This document shows, piece after piece, positions 44,359-53,478 of a DNA stretch of 64,000 nt (positions are counted from its first letter, which is position 1; each line of letters starts with the position of its first letter). The notes beneath the pieces were generated by a model, which did no database searches, was not told the origin of the DNA, and worked only from the letters and a program-made list of their open reading frames with translations. This DNA comes from Rossellomorea vietnamensis (lineage in GTDB: Bacteria > Bacillota > Bacilli > Bacillales > Bacillaceae_B). The position numbers were made by a program, and so were the translations under genes. Location of the stretch: NCBI RefSeq assembly GCF_001305855.1, contig NZ_LIXZ01000004.1:124001-188000 (forward strand), read 5' to 3'.

Positions 44359-44446
44359 TGGGCCATCCCCTTTATATCTTTACTTTCGACATAGGGGCGG
44401 GATATTCCTTTATGTAGAGAGTTTGTAGGTGGATTTTCGAACAGAT

Positions 44447-44602
44447 TTGCTTTTTTTGAGATTATCTGTTATTCTTAGTAAGAATTATTTTTGTTCGGTC
44501 TGTAAGGAAAGAATAAGTTTTAAACTTTTCGCCTTTGATATCTAACTTGAGCAACGATAGTAATAAATCGTGGATATAACATCCACACAGGAGGATACAC
44601 AT
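44447..44602 (+). promoter_or_regulatory. Cold-shock promoter and leader (second csp gene)
   Basis: TTGCTT (44447) and TATTCT (44470) with 17 bp between predict a start near 44482 and a ~120-nt leader. The leader is nearly identical to that of copy 1, including TTCGCCTTTGATATCTAA and the hairpin GGATATAACATCC before AGGAGG. The loop and spacer differ by a few bases. Confidence 0.78.
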
Positions 44603-44803
44603 ATGCAAGAAGGTACAGTAAAATGGTTTAACGCAGAAAAAGGTTTCGGTTTCATCGAAATCGAAGGTGGAGAAGATGTATTCGTACATTTCTCAGCTAT
44701 CCAAGGCGAAGGATTTAAATCTTTAGACGAAGGTCAAAAAGTTACATTTGACACTGAGCAAGGTCAACGTGGACTTCAAGCGACTAACGTTAACAAAGCG
44801 TAA
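44603..44803 (+). CDS. Cold-shock protein (CspA/CspB family), copy 2
   Basis: A 66-residue cold-shock domain protein with RNP1 KGFGFIE and RNP2 VFVHFSAI. Start at ATG 44603 after AGGAGGATACACAT. Nearly identical to copy 1 in DNA, protein, promoter and leader, 736 bp away. Likely an RNA chaperone under cold-shock control. Confidence 0.97.
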   Translation: MQEGTVKWFNAEKGFGFIEIEGGEDVFVHFSAIQGEGFKSLDEGQKVTFDTEQGQRGLQATNVNKA

Positions 44804-44815
44804 TAGCTTTTGATG

Positions 44816-44848
44816 AAGGGACTCTCTCAGGAGGGTCCTTTTTTTATT
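44816..44848 (+). terminator. Terminator of csp copy 2
   Basis: AAGGGACTCTC and GAGGGTCCTT form the stem; a T7 run follows. Confidence 0.85.
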
Positions 44849-44856
44849 GGGAGTGA

Positions 44857-45068
44857 AAATCTTAGGGCGGGGTTGTGTGGGGGCTGAACGAGCCGCCTTC
44901 GCTTTAGGTTTCATCCAGCTCCGGCGGCTAGAGGCTCGAGGTCCTAAGCTAAATAGGCCAGGAAGGCAAAGAGCGCCTTCCCAGCCTATTCATCTTATGC
45001 TTGTCGCCTCTGAACGATCCGCCTGCGCTTTAGATATAAAAAGGGACCGACAGCGTTCGTCGGTCCCG
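44857..45068. repeat. Structured, GC-rich intergenic element with direct and inverted repeats
   Basis: The ~210-bp element is GC-rich against an AT-rich surrounding. GAACGAGCCGCCTTCGCTTTA (about 44886) recurs as GAACGATCCGCCTGCGCTTTA (about 45013). Between them a hairpin AATAGGC...GCCTATT (44951-44991, with GGAAGGC/GCCTTCC) is seen; a second hairpin GGGACCGACAG/CGTCGGTCCC is at 45043-45068. An 85-codon frame crosses it but looks spurious. Similar 'GCTTGTCGCC ... CCGCCTGCGCTTT' blocks occur in other Bacillaceae intergenic repeats from memory; I cannot name the family. Confidence 0.6.
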
Positions 45069-45226
45069 GAGACAACATGTTACAAGTTAAAAATGGTTAG
45101 GTAAAGCATAACACACTATTGGGGGATTACCTAAATAAATTTTAAAAGAATTTTAAAAGGGTATTTTTCATTGAATAGAATCGGCGCTTTCCTATGAAAA
45201 TAAGAAAAAATAAATGAGGTTATGAT

Positions 45227-46672
45227 ATGTCAGATAAACAATTTATGGATTATCCGCTCAGTGAAGAGATTGTAAGGGCGCTGTCCGGTTTAGGATATGA
45301 AGCTCCTACAGAAGTACAGTCCAAGGTACTCCCACTTGCTTTGGAGAAAAAAGATCTTGTTGTCCGTTCCCAAACGGGGAGTGGAAAGACGGCTTCTTTC
45401 GGGATTCCCCTATGCGAGATGGTGGAGTGGGAAGAAAATAAACCACAGGCGCTGATTTTGACTCCGACACGGGAGCTTGCGGTACAAGTCAAAGAAGACA
45501 TCACGAACATTGGAAGATACAAGCGGATCAAGGCGGCAGCAGTATACGGAAAATCTCCTTTTCACCGCCAGAAGCTTGAGTTGAAGCAGAAAAATCATGT
45601 CGTCGTCGGAACACCAGGACGTGTCCTCGACCATATTGAAAAAGGGACCTTTCCTCTGGATAAACTTAGGTACCTTGTCATTGATGAAGCCGATGAAATG
45701 CTCAACATGGGTTTTATCGATCAGGTTGAAGCGATCATTCAGGAACTGCCATCTGATCGTGTGACGCTGACATTCTCCGCCACACTTCCAGAAGATGTGG
45801 AGACACTCTGCCATAAATATATGAAGCAGCCTGTTCATATTGAAATCAAGGCAACGGGCATCACGACGGATAAAATCGAGCATTCAGTTCTCGAAGTGAG
45901 AGAAGAGGATAAGCTAGCCCTTCTGAAAAACGTGACGACCGTAGAAAACCCGGATAGCTGCATCATCTTTTGCCGGACGAAGGAAAATGTGGATACATTA
46001 TGTGAAGAGTTGGACCGGTCAGGCTACCCTGTGGATAAAATCCATGGCGGCATGATCCAGGAAGCCCGTTTCGAAGTAATGGACGATTTCAAGAGGGGAG
46101 ATTTCCGATACCTGGTGGCAACGGATGTGGCAGCACGGGGGATCGATATCGAGAACATCACCCACGTAATTAATTATGATATTCCCATGGAGAAAGAAAG
46201 CTATGTACACCGTACCGGGAGAACGGGGAGAGCTGGTCAGACAGGAAAAGCGATCACTTTCTGCACACCATATGAAGAGAAGTTCCTTGGTGAGATTGAG
46301 GAGTATATAGGATTTGTGATCCCGAAGCTTGAGGGCCCTACACAGGATGCCGTGGCTGATGCGAAAAATGAGTTTGAACGGAAGCTGGATGAGGAACCCG
46401 ATTTTAAAATGGACAAAAGTCAGCAGCTGAACAGAGACATCATGAAGCTCTATTTCAATGGCGGGAAGAAAAAGAAAATCAGGGCGGTTGATTTTGTCGG
46501 AACGATTGCGAAAATTGATGGGGTGACGGCTGAAGACATCGGAATCATCACAATCCAGGAAAACCTGTCGTATGTGGAGATCCTCAATGGAAAAGGACCG
46601 TTGGTATTACAAGCCATGAAGAAAACGACGGTAAAAGGGAAGATGCTCAAGGTACATGAAGCAAGGAAATAA
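45227..46672 (+). CDS. dbpA: DEAD-box RNA helicase DbpA/YxiN
   Basis: A 481-residue ATP-dependent RNA helicase. Motif [19 protein letters not shown] ([12 protein letters not shown]), SAT and [11 protein letters not shown] are present. The C-terminal ~75 residues ([19 protein letters not shown]...) form the RNA-binding domain of DbpA/YxiN that grips hairpin 92 of 23S rRNA, so it should assist 50S assembly. The position next to csp genes fits cold-linked RNA remodelling but co-regulation is not shown. Confidence 0.94.
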   Translation: MSDKQFMDYPLSEEIVRALSGLGYEAPTEVQSKVLPLALEKKDLVVRSQTGSGKTASFGIPLCEMVEWEENKPQALILTPTRELAVQVKEDITNIGRYKRIKAAAVYGKSPFHRQKLELKQKNHVVVGTPGRVLDHIEKGTFPLDKLRYLVIDEADEMLNMGFIDQVEAIIQELPSDRVTLTFSATLPEDVETLCHKYMKQPVHIEIKATGITTDKIEHSVLEVREEDKLALLKNVTTVENPDSCIIFCRTKENVDTLCEELDRSGYPVDKIHGGMIQEARFEVMDDFKRGDFRYLVATDVAARGIDIENITHVINYDIPMEKESYVHRTGRTGRAGQTGKAITFCTPYEEKFLGEIEEYIGFVIPKLEGPTQDAVADAKNEFERKLDEEPDFKMDKSQQLNRDIMKLYFNGGKKKKIRAVDFVGTIAKIDGVTAEDIGIITIQENLSYVEILNGKGPLVLQAMKKTTVKGKMLKVHEARK

Positions 46673-46677
46673 ATGAA

Positions 46678-46711
46678 GTGGCCTTCTCATGTGAGGAGGT
46701 CTTTTTTTAAC
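46678..46711 (+). terminator. Terminator of dbpA
   Basis: GGCCTTCTC and GAGGAGGTC pair around ATGT, followed by TTTTTTT. Confidence 0.82.
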
Positions 46712-46789
46712 ATCCTGCAACATATGGCACGATATGTCGGGTTGATTCCTTTCATTCTTGCTATTCTTATGAAGAAGGAGGTCATGGAA

Positions 46790-47656
46790 ATGGATACATT
46801 GAAGACAATGAATGACGCTTTACAATATATTGAAGAAAACCTGACGGAAGAAATAAATTATCAAGAAGTGGCAAAGCGTGCCTATTGCTCGGAATATCAC
46901 TTTAAACGGATGTTTTCGTTCCTTGCAGGGATTTCACTGTCGGAATATATCCGACGCCGACGTTTGACCCTGGCAGCCCTTGAGCTGCAAAACGGAGATG
47001 TAAGGGTGATTGATATAGCCTTAAAATATGGCTACTCATCTCCCGATTCCTTTACGAGAGTGTTTCAAAAAATGCATGGGATCACTCCGTCACAAGCGAA
47101 AGGCCATTCACTCAAATCATTTCCACCGATGACCTTCCAGTTATCCATCAGAGGAGGCAATGAAATGAATTATCGAATCGTAGAGAAAGAACCGTTTTCC
47201 ATTGTTGGCATTATGAAGCGGGTGCCGATCATGTTTAATGGGGTTAACCCTGACATTGCAGAAATGTGGCGGAGCCTGGATGAGAAAATGATCAAGAGGT
47301 TAAAAAGTTTGTCTAATGTGGAACCACAAGGATTGATTAGTGCATCCGTCAACTTTTCCGAAGGCAGGATGGAAGAGAAGGGGGAACTTGATCATTATAT
47401 TGGTGCAGCCACAACGGAGGAATGCCCCGCAGGCTTATCGAAACTTGATGTCCCTCGTCTAACTTGGGCTGTATTTGAAGCGGTCGGACCATTTCCGCAC
47501 ACATTGCAGCAGGTATGGGGGAGAATCTATTCCGAATGGTTTCCAACTTCAAGCTATGAACAAGCAGAGGGACCGGAGATATTGTGGAATGAAAGTAAAG
47601 ATGTTAAGTCTGATTCATTTAAAAGTGAAATATGGATACCAGTCAGGAAAAAGTGA
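46790..47656 (+). CDS. AraC-family regulator with GyrI-like effector domain
   Basis: A 288-residue regulator. An N-terminal AraC double helix-turn-helix (about 10-105; [20 protein letters not shown], then [18 protein letters not shown]) is joined to a C-terminal GyrI-like ligand-binding domain (about 125-288) that in related proteins senses drugs or small amphipathic molecules. ATG 46790 is eight bases after AAGGAGG; upstream in-frame ATGs lie in the dbpA terminator region. No adjacent target gene is obvious. Confidence 0.9.
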   Translation: MDTLKTMNDALQYIEENLTEEINYQEVAKRAYCSEYHFKRMFSFLAGISLSEYIRRRRLTLAALELQNGDVRVIDIALKYGYSSPDSFTRVFQKMHGITPSQAKGHSLKSFPPMTFQLSIRGGNEMNYRIVEKEPFSIVGIMKRVPIMFNGVNPDIAEMWRSLDEKMIKRLKSLSNVEPQGLISASVNFSEGRMEEKGELDHYIGAATTEECPAGLSKLDVPRLTWAVFEAVGPFPHTLQQVWGRIYSEWFPTSSYEQAEGPEILWNESKDVKSDSFKSEIWIPVRKK

Positions 47657-47762
47657 GGAAGAAGCAGCGAATTCGTTTGGATTCGTTGTTTTTTTATTGT
47701 GGTCGACATTTATATTTAGGGAGGAATCCTGGAAAGTTACTAACGTTATAGAAAAATAATAT

Positions 47763-47776
47763 TGTAATCGCTTTCA
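47763..47776. promoter_or_regulatory. CcpA-type cre site
   Basis: TGTAATCGCTTTCA matches the catabolite-responsive element consensus (TGWAANCGNTWWCA). It lies about 55 bp upstream of the LacI-type regulator gene of a sugar operon, where CcpA repression would be expected. Confidence 0.75.
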
Positions 47777-47805
47777 AACTGTTGTACTATTCAGATAAAG
47801 GAAAT

Positions 47806-47819
47806 CCGAAACGTTTTGG
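47806..47819. promoter_or_regulatory. LacI operator upstream of the regulator
   Basis: CCGAAACGTTTTGG is an imperfect palindrome around the CG core, identical to the site at 48894 and the reverse complement of the one at 48938. It abuts the LacI start, suggesting autorepression. Confidence 0.75.
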
Positions 47820-47830
47820 GAGATGTGCAA

Positions 47831-48847
47831 GTGACGACGATTAAAGATATTGCAAGAGTAGCTGGGGTGTCCGTTACAACGGTGTCAAGAGCGTTGAATG
47901 GTTACTCGGATGTCAATGAAGATACGAGAAAGAAGATCGCCCAAGTGGCAAAAGAGTTGAATTACAGCCCGAATTCCATTGCACGGAGTCTGGTGATGAA
48001 GAGATCGAAAACGATTGGATTACTCGTTTCGGGATTCACGAAGGAAAGTGTGAAGGATAATTTTATTGTGGAAGTTCTTGCGGGCATTAATGAATTTGTA
48101 TCAGGTTCTGATTACGACCTTGTGTTATTTAATACAAATTCATCGAAGCAGCGAGAAAAGACCTACACACAGCTTTGCAAGGAAAGAAGAGTGGATGGAG
48201 TGATCATACAGGGAATCAGAACCGATGATCCTTATTTACATGAAGTGGTGGAAAGTGATATCCCCTGTGTATTGATCGATATTCCTCTTGAGTCTACGAA
48301 TGTAAGTCATGTGACAACGGATAATGTGTTGGGGGCTGAAAAGGCTGTCCGGCATTTAATCGATCAGCGCCACAGGAACATCGGGATGATCAATGGGCAC
48401 GAGTTTGCGTTTGTCAGTCAGCAGCGGCTGGAAGGTTATCATGCCGCCTTGCGTCAAGCACAAATACAAAGTAAAGCCGACTACATCGTAAACGGTGCTT
48501 TTACTGAAGAAAGCGGAAGGGTAGCAGCACATGGATTGCTTTCATCAAACCCGGAAATCACAGCCCTCTTTTGCGCCAGTGATTTAATGGCCATCGGGGC
48601 AATGAACGCTGCAAAAGAGTTAGATATTAAAATCCCGGAAGATCTTTCGATTGTTGGATATGATGATATCCTGCTTGCTTCGTATGTAAGCCCGAAGCTT
48701 ACGACCATCCAACAAAATAAATTTCAATTGGGCTATGAAGCTGCGAAATTATTATTGGACTTGTTAACGAATCAATCTGAAACCCATCGAATGGTGCTGG
48801 AAACAAAGTTGATTGAGAGGGAAAGTACGAACTGTATAATCGAATAA
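47831..48847 (+). CDS. LacI-family repressor of the sugar operon
   Basis: A 338-residue LacI/GalR repressor. N-terminal HTH (TTIKDIARVAGVSVTTVSRALNG) and the hinge helix region (NYSPNSIARSLVMKRS) are clear; the rest is a periplasmic-binding-protein-like domain that would bind the inducing sugar. GTG 47831 is chosen on spacing to GGGAG. Three CCGAAACG-type operators flank it and the operon downstream. Its ligand may be an alpha-glucan-derived sugar, inferred from the operon. Confidence 0.93.
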   Translation: MTTIKDIARVAGVSVTTVSRALNGYSDVNEDTRKKIAQVAKELNYSPNSIARSLVMKRSKTIGLLVSGFTKESVKDNFIVEVLAGINEFVSGSDYDLVLFNTNSSKQREKTYTQLCKERRVDGVIIQGIRTDDPYLHEVVESDIPCVLIDIPLESTNVSHVTTDNVLGAEKAVRHLIDQRHRNIGMINGHEFAFVSQQRLEGYHAALRQAQIQSKADYIVNGAFTEESGRVAAHGLLSSNPEITALFCASDLMAIGAMNAAKELDIKIPEDLSIVGYDDILLASYVSPKLTTIQQNKFQLGYEAAKLLLDLLTNQSETHRMVLETKLIERESTNCIIE

Positions 48848-48893
48848 TAGTTGGTGTGTAATCTCAAGCACCAGCCATTATTCGGGAGCAAAT

Positions 48894-48951
48894 CCGAAAC
48901 GTTTTGGGTGAAATGGATATATTTTTTTACACTTTTTCCAAAACGTTTCGG
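48894..48951 (+). promoter_or_regulatory. Paired LacI operators before the sugar operon
   Basis: CCGAAACGTTTTGG (48894-48907) and the inverted CCAAAACGTTTCGG (48938-48951) lie 44 bp apart centre to centre, with the presumed promoter (TATATT at about 48917) between them. This spacing could allow two repressor dimers to loop or bridge. Confidence 0.72.
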
Positions 48952-48990
48952 AAATCGTTAAAACAATGTGTAAAAGTAGGAGGAACCGAT

Positions 48991-51099
48991 ATGAATTACA
49001 GAGTGATTAAAGAAAACAACTTATTTCTTCTTACAGATGAACAGGGAGATATCACTTCAGAGCATAGTTACGGGTTGGGTTTATACAAGAATGATACGAG
49101 GTATTTAAGCAAGTTAAATGTGAAAATCAATAATCAAAAACCGATTCTATTACATTCTGATGGATCTGAAAATTATATGTCTACGATTCTATCGACAAAT
49201 CCCCACCAGGAAGAGGAGGGCAATCTTATTCTGTGGCGAGAATCCGTCGAGATTGAACGTAAGCGCTTTATTTATGATGACGTTTTATATGAAACGATAA
49301 AAACAAAAAACTATTACCCAAAGCCGGTCTCGTTTGAGTTGAGTATAGAAGTCGATGTGGACTTTAACGATATGTTTATCGTACGCGGCTTCCAAACGGG
49401 AAAGGTAGGAAAACGAACCGGACAGAAAGTGGAAGATCAATCCCTCATCTTCCAATACGAAGGGGCAGACGGTATCAATCGCGCGACCAACATTCACTGG
49501 GATGCAGAGGCGAAACATGTGAATGAAACCGGAGAGGTCACATTCCAAGTGGAGATTCATCATGAGGAAGAGCAATCCATTACATTTATGATCGTGCCCT
49601 TGGAAAATGAGGAAACGAGAGATGATATCTTACCTGTCGAAGAGGCTCTACAAAGATTAAGAGTGTCTTATAAAGAATGGTCCGCTGGGTTAACAAAGGT
49701 AGAAACCGATCACGAACCGCTTCAGCGTCTGGTGGACAGAGGATTATCAGATCTTAGAGTGTTATTGAACGACACTGGATACGGAAAGTTTCCTGTAGCT
49801 GGCCTACCTTGGTTCGGGGTTCCATTTGGTCGGGATAGTCTTATTGCGGCGCTGCAAATGATCGCCTTCCAGCCACAGGTTGCAAAAGGTACCCTGTTCA
49901 CGATGGCGAGCGAGCAAGGAACGAAGATGGATCCCTGGAGAGACGAACAACCAGGGAAGATCATGCATGAAATTCGCTACGGAGAGCTTGCAAATACGAA
50001 TCAGATTCCGTTCACGCCTTATTACGGGACGATTGATGCCACTCCGTTATTCCTTGTCCTTCTAACGGAGTATGTGAAATGGACAGGGGATTTCGGCACA
50101 TTCCAAAGACTTTCTGACAACGTAAAGAACGCGTTAAAGTGGATCGATCAATATGGAGATCGGGATGGAGACCTCTTCCTTGAGTATCACCAGGAATCTT
50201 CCAAAGGAATTGCCAATCAGGGCTGGAAGGATTCCGGGGATTCCATCGTTCACCGAAACGGAGACTATGCGGATACGCCGATTGCCCTGGTAGAGGTCCA
50301 AGGCTATGTGTACCAGGCAAAACGGGGACTGGCTGCCATTTATGAAGCACTTGAGGACCATGAGACAACTTCCAGATTAAAGGCAGAAGCGAAAAATCTC
50401 CAAGAGCGATTTGAACAGGAGTTTTGGATGGATGACCTTGAATTCTACGCCATTGCTCTTGATCGAAAGAAAGAAAAGGTAGGTACGATTACATCGAATC
50501 CAGGTCATGTGTTGTTTTCCGAGATAATGACAGGTGATCGCGCTGAAAAAGTCAGTCAAACATTAACAGGTGACAGCATGTTCTCCGGTTACGGAATCCG
50601 TACGATGGGGAAAGGGGAAGCTGGCTATAACCCGATGAGCTACCATGATGGAAGTGTCTGGCCTCATGATAATAGTATGACTTTGCTCGGATTAAGCAAG
50701 CTGGGATTAACGGCTGAAGCCAAGAAGGTCATGAGTGGGCTGATTGAGGCGTCCCATCATTTCGAATACGACCGTCTTCCCGAATTATTCTGTGGATACG
50801 AGTCAACAATCGGAAAGGCAGTAAAGTATCCTGTCGCATGTTCTCCGCAAGCATGGGCAGCAGGGACACCTCTTGTGTTTGTTCAATCTTTATTGGGGCT
50901 TTTCCCGAACAGCCTTCAAAAAGAGATCCATTTACATCCGATTTTACTCAATGGGATGAATACCTTGACGGTTCAAAATATAGCGATTGGTGATGGAGTG
51001 CTTTCTCTCTCCGTGGTGCGAAATGGGGACAAAGTAGAGACCACGATTATGGAAAACTCAACCGGCTATGACATTGTTAAAGAAAAACAAACAGTTTAG
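48991..51099 (+). CDS. Glycogen debranching/amylo-alpha-1,6-glucosidase-type glycosidase
   Basis: A 702-residue protein with an N-terminal GDE_N_bis-like beta domain (about 1-230) and a C-terminal (alpha/alpha)6 barrel of the GH-type glucosidase/debranching fold (DGYADTPIALVEVQGYVY; YHDGSVWPHDNSM). No signal peptide, so it acts inside the cell on imported glucan/oligosaccharide. Co-regulated with a sugar ABC transporter downstream. The exact linkage cleaved is not known. ATG 48991 follows AGGAGG. Confidence 0.88.
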   Translation: MNYRVIKENNLFLLTDEQGDITSEHSYGLGLYKNDTRYLSKLNVKINNQKPILLHSDGSENYMSTILSTNPHQEEEGNLILWRESVEIERKRFIYDDVLYETIKTKNYYPKPVSFELSIEVDVDFNDMFIVRGFQTGKVGKRTGQKVEDQSLIFQYEGADGINRATNIHWDAEAKHVNETGEVTFQVEIHHEEEQSITFMIVPLENEETRDDILPVEEALQRLRVSYKEWSAGLTKVETDHEPLQRLVDRGLSDLRVLLNDTGYGKFPVAGLPWFGVPFGRDSLIAALQMIAFQPQVAKGTLFTMASEQGTKMDPWRDEQPGKIMHEIRYGELANTNQIPFTPYYGTIDATPLFLVLLTEYVKWTGDFGTFQRLSDNVKNALKWIDQYGDRDGDLFLEYHQESSKGIANQGWKDSGDSIVHRNGDYADTPIALVEVQGYVYQAKRGLAAIYEALEDHETTSRLKAEAKNLQERFEQEFWMDDLEFYAIALDRKKEKVGTITSNPGHVLFSEIMTGDRAEKVSQTLTGDSMFSGYGIRTMGKGEAGYNPMSYHDGSVWPHDNSMTLLGLSKLGLTAEAKKVMSGLIEASHHFEYDRLPELFCGYESTIGKAVKYPVACSPQAWAAGTPLVFVQSLLGLFPNSLQKEIHLHPILLNGMNTLTVQNIAIGDGVLSLSVVRNGDKVETTIMENSTGYDIVKEKQTV

Positions 51100-51155
51100 G
51101 TACACCTGGGAATAAGCTTCCTATTTTTTATAAATCAATAAAGGGGTTGGAAGAA

Positions 51156-52409
51156 ATGGTGAAAATGAAGTGGATGGCGAGTTTAGGAATGACGACGATG
51201 TTAGTGGGGTCAGTGCTTGCAGGCTGCAGCGGTTCGGATGAGAAAGCAAGTTCAAACGGCGGGGAAAATGGTGAAAAGGTCGAAATTACCCTCGCAGGCT
51301 GGGGAGGGAATCCTTCAGAGCAAAAGCTCCTGAAGCAGACACTTGCTGACTTTGAAGAGAAGCATCCAAATATCGATGTGAAGCACGAAGTCATTTCTGA
51401 GCAGTACATGGATGTCTTGAAAACAAGACTAATCGGTGGAGAAGGGCCGGATGTCTTCTATCTTGATGCCCTGGAAGCACCTGCCCTGATTGATACCGGG
51501 GTTGTTGAACCACTGGATGATTATGTGACGGAAGACTTTGATGTGAAAGATTTCGAAAAGCCGATGCTTGAAGCATTTCAAGTCGATGGAAAAACGTATG
51601 GATTTCCGAAAGATTACAGTACTTTAGCGCTCTTCTATAATAAGAAGATGTTTGAGGAGGCGGGTGTCGAAGTTCCGAAAACATGGGAAGAACTCCGGGA
51701 AGTTTCAAAAGCACTTACGAAAGATGGCGTCTATGGATTTGGTGTGGCTCCTGAGCTCGCCCGCCTTTACCACATCGCCCAGGCAACGGGTGGGGAAGTC
51801 GTGAAGGATGATCAAGCGAACTTTGCTTCTGATAAAGTGGTGAATGCCCTTCAGCCAATCATCGACCAGCATAACAAAGACAAAACCTCTGCTCAGGCTT
51901 CAGAAGTGGGAGCGAACTGGGGTGGAGAAATGTTCGGTCAAGGAAAAGCGGCCATGGTCATCGAAGGAAACTGGGCGATTCCATTTTTAGAGGATACATT
52001 CCCTGATGTAGAATACGGAACGGCTGAATTACCGACCATTGATGGAAAAAAAGGAACAATGGCTTACACGGTAGGATATGTAATGAATGCTGCATCTGAA
52101 AAGAAGGAAGCTTCATGGGAATTGATTTCTTATCTGACAGGTAAAGAAGGAATGGAAACTTGGACGTCCAAAGGTTTTGCCCTTCCGACACGGAAGTCAG
52201 TTGCTGAAAAATTGGGGTATGACAAAGATGAATTACGGGGTGCCCTCGTATCAGGAGCACCATATGCAACAGTTTGGGCAGAAGGAAAGAATCTGCCGAT
52301 CATCATGAATAACTTTAACAACCAGTTCATCGCAGCCTTCCTCGGAGACCGCCCATTGGATGAAGCTCTGAAAGAAGCACAGGAACAGGCAAATAGCGAA
52401 ATTCAATAA
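51156..52409 (+). CDS. Sugar ABC transporter substrate-binding lipoprotein
   Basis: A 417-residue extracellular solute-binding protein (MalE/family 1 type). The lipobox is VLAGC (Cys near residue 24), and the mature protein has GGEGPDVFYLD and PKDYSTLALFYNKK. It captures a sugar, probably an oligosaccharide, for the two permeases downstream. The start uses ATG 51156 following AAGGGG. The missing ATPase is probably supplied by a shared MsmX-type protein elsewhere, as in B. subtilis. Confidence 0.92.
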   Translation: MVKMKWMASLGMTTMLVGSVLAGCSGSDEKASSNGGENGEKVEITLAGWGGNPSEQKLLKQTLADFEEKHPNIDVKHEVISEQYMDVLKTRLIGGEGPDVFYLDALEAPALIDTGVVEPLDDYVTEDFDVKDFEKPMLEAFQVDGKTYGFPKDYSTLALFYNKKMFEEAGVEVPKTWEELREVSKALTKDGVYGFGVAPELARLYHIAQATGGEVVKDDQANFASDKVVNALQPIIDQHNKDKTSAQASEVGANWGGEMFGQGKAAMVIEGNWAIPFLEDTFPDVEYGTAELPTIDGKKGTMAYTVGYVMNAASEKKEASWELISYLTGKEGMETWTSKGFALPTRKSVAEKLGYDKDELRGALVSGAPYATVWAEGKNLPIIMNNFNNQFIAAFLGDRPLDEALKEAQEQANSEIQ

Positions 52410-52420
52410 TCTTTCTAAAG

Positions 52421-52450
52421 GTACCTGGCACTCATGATGGTGTCAGGTAC
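52421..52450 (+). repeat. Hairpin between binding-protein and permease genes
   Basis: GTACCTGGCA and TGTCAGGTAC form a stem around CTCATGATGG. It could raise the binding protein mRNA above that of the permeases, as is common for sugar ABC operons. The core GTCAGGYAC is shared with the terminator at 15978. Confidence 0.65.
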
Positions 52451-52563
52451 AACTTTACCATTGACTGTATTCTTTCTTTTTAGGTCTTGGCTTTTAGACC
52501 TTGGCGGAAAAAATACAGGTAATCGGTGTAGTCTAACGAGACAGAGAGAAAGTAGGGATAAGA

Positions 52564-53463
52564 ATGAACAAACCATCTTCAAAAAAGAGATTAAAAGATG
52601 CAGGACAAGGATACTTATTTATGTCACCGACACTGCTGGTATTAGCCGTGTTTATCATTGGACCGATTCTATACGCCATTTTTTTATCCTTTCATAAAGT
52701 TCAACTCCTTGGTGATATGAGTTTCGATTTTGTGGCTTTCGACAATTTTACCCGGATCATGGAAGACAACCGGGCCATCATTGCATTGAAAAACACAGCC
52801 AAATATGTGCTGATCGTAGTTCCGACCCAAACCTTCCTTGCACTGGTATTAGCTGCCACGTTAAATGCAGGTTTAAAGGGTGAGAAGCTGTTCCGGATTG
52901 TCTACTTCTTGCCGACGTTAACGTCTTCAGCCGTATTGACCCTGATCTTTATGTGGATGTACAACAAAGAAGGGTTGATCAATAACGTGTTAGATAAAGT
53001 CGGTTTGCCCACCTACAATTTCCTTGGGGATCCCGATATAGCCTTGAATGCCATCATGCTGATGAATATTTGGGCGACGGCTCCGTTTTTCATGGTCATT
53101 TATCTTGCTGCCCTTCAAGATATTCCCGACTCGTTATACGAAGCCGCTGAACTGGACGGAGCGAATGCCATTCAGAAGTTCTTCTATGTGACGGTTCCGT
53201 TTCTCAGACCGGTTACATCTTTCGTCGTGATCATGGGAGTCATCGGCACATTCCAGTTATTTGATCAATCGTATATCTTCTCAGGTGGATCCGGGGGACC
53301 CAATAACTCGACGTTAACGGTCGTGCTCTTAATCTATCAATACGCGTTTAAATCATTGGGATCCATGGGATATGCAGCGGCCCTTGCCTTTGCACTAGCT
53401 CTCATCATCCTGGTGGCCACCTTGATACAACGGAAATTCTCTAAAGAAGAATCACTCTATTAA
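52564..53463 (+). CDS. Sugar ABC transporter permease (MalF type)
   Basis: A 299-residue permease with six membrane helices and the EAA motif EAAELDGANAIQKFFYVTVPFLRP. It is the first integral membrane subunit of the sugar importer. Starts with ATG 52564 behind GTAGGGATAAG; followed by the second permease after 15 bases. Confidence 0.94.
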   Translation: MNKPSSKKRLKDAGQGYLFMSPTLLVLAVFIIGPILYAIFLSFHKVQLLGDMSFDFVAFDNFTRIMEDNRAIIALKNTAKYVLIVVPTQTFLALVLAATLNAGLKGEKLFRIVYFLPTLTSSAVLTLIFMWMYNKEGLINNVLDKVGLPTYNFLGDPDIALNAIMLMNIWATAPFFMVIYLAALQDIPDSLYEAAELDGANAIQKFFYVTVPFLRPVTSFVVIMGVIGTFQLFDQSYIFSGGSGGPNNSTLTVVLLIYQYAFKSLGSMGYAAALAFALALIILVATLIQRKFSKEESLY

Positions 53464-53478
53464 TGGGGGGACTAAAGC

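Noticed and set aside
44847-45104. 85-codon plus-strand ORF after the second csp gene
   Set aside because: It runs through a GC-rich structured repeat with direct repeats and two hairpins; no good ribosome site and no protein-like pattern.
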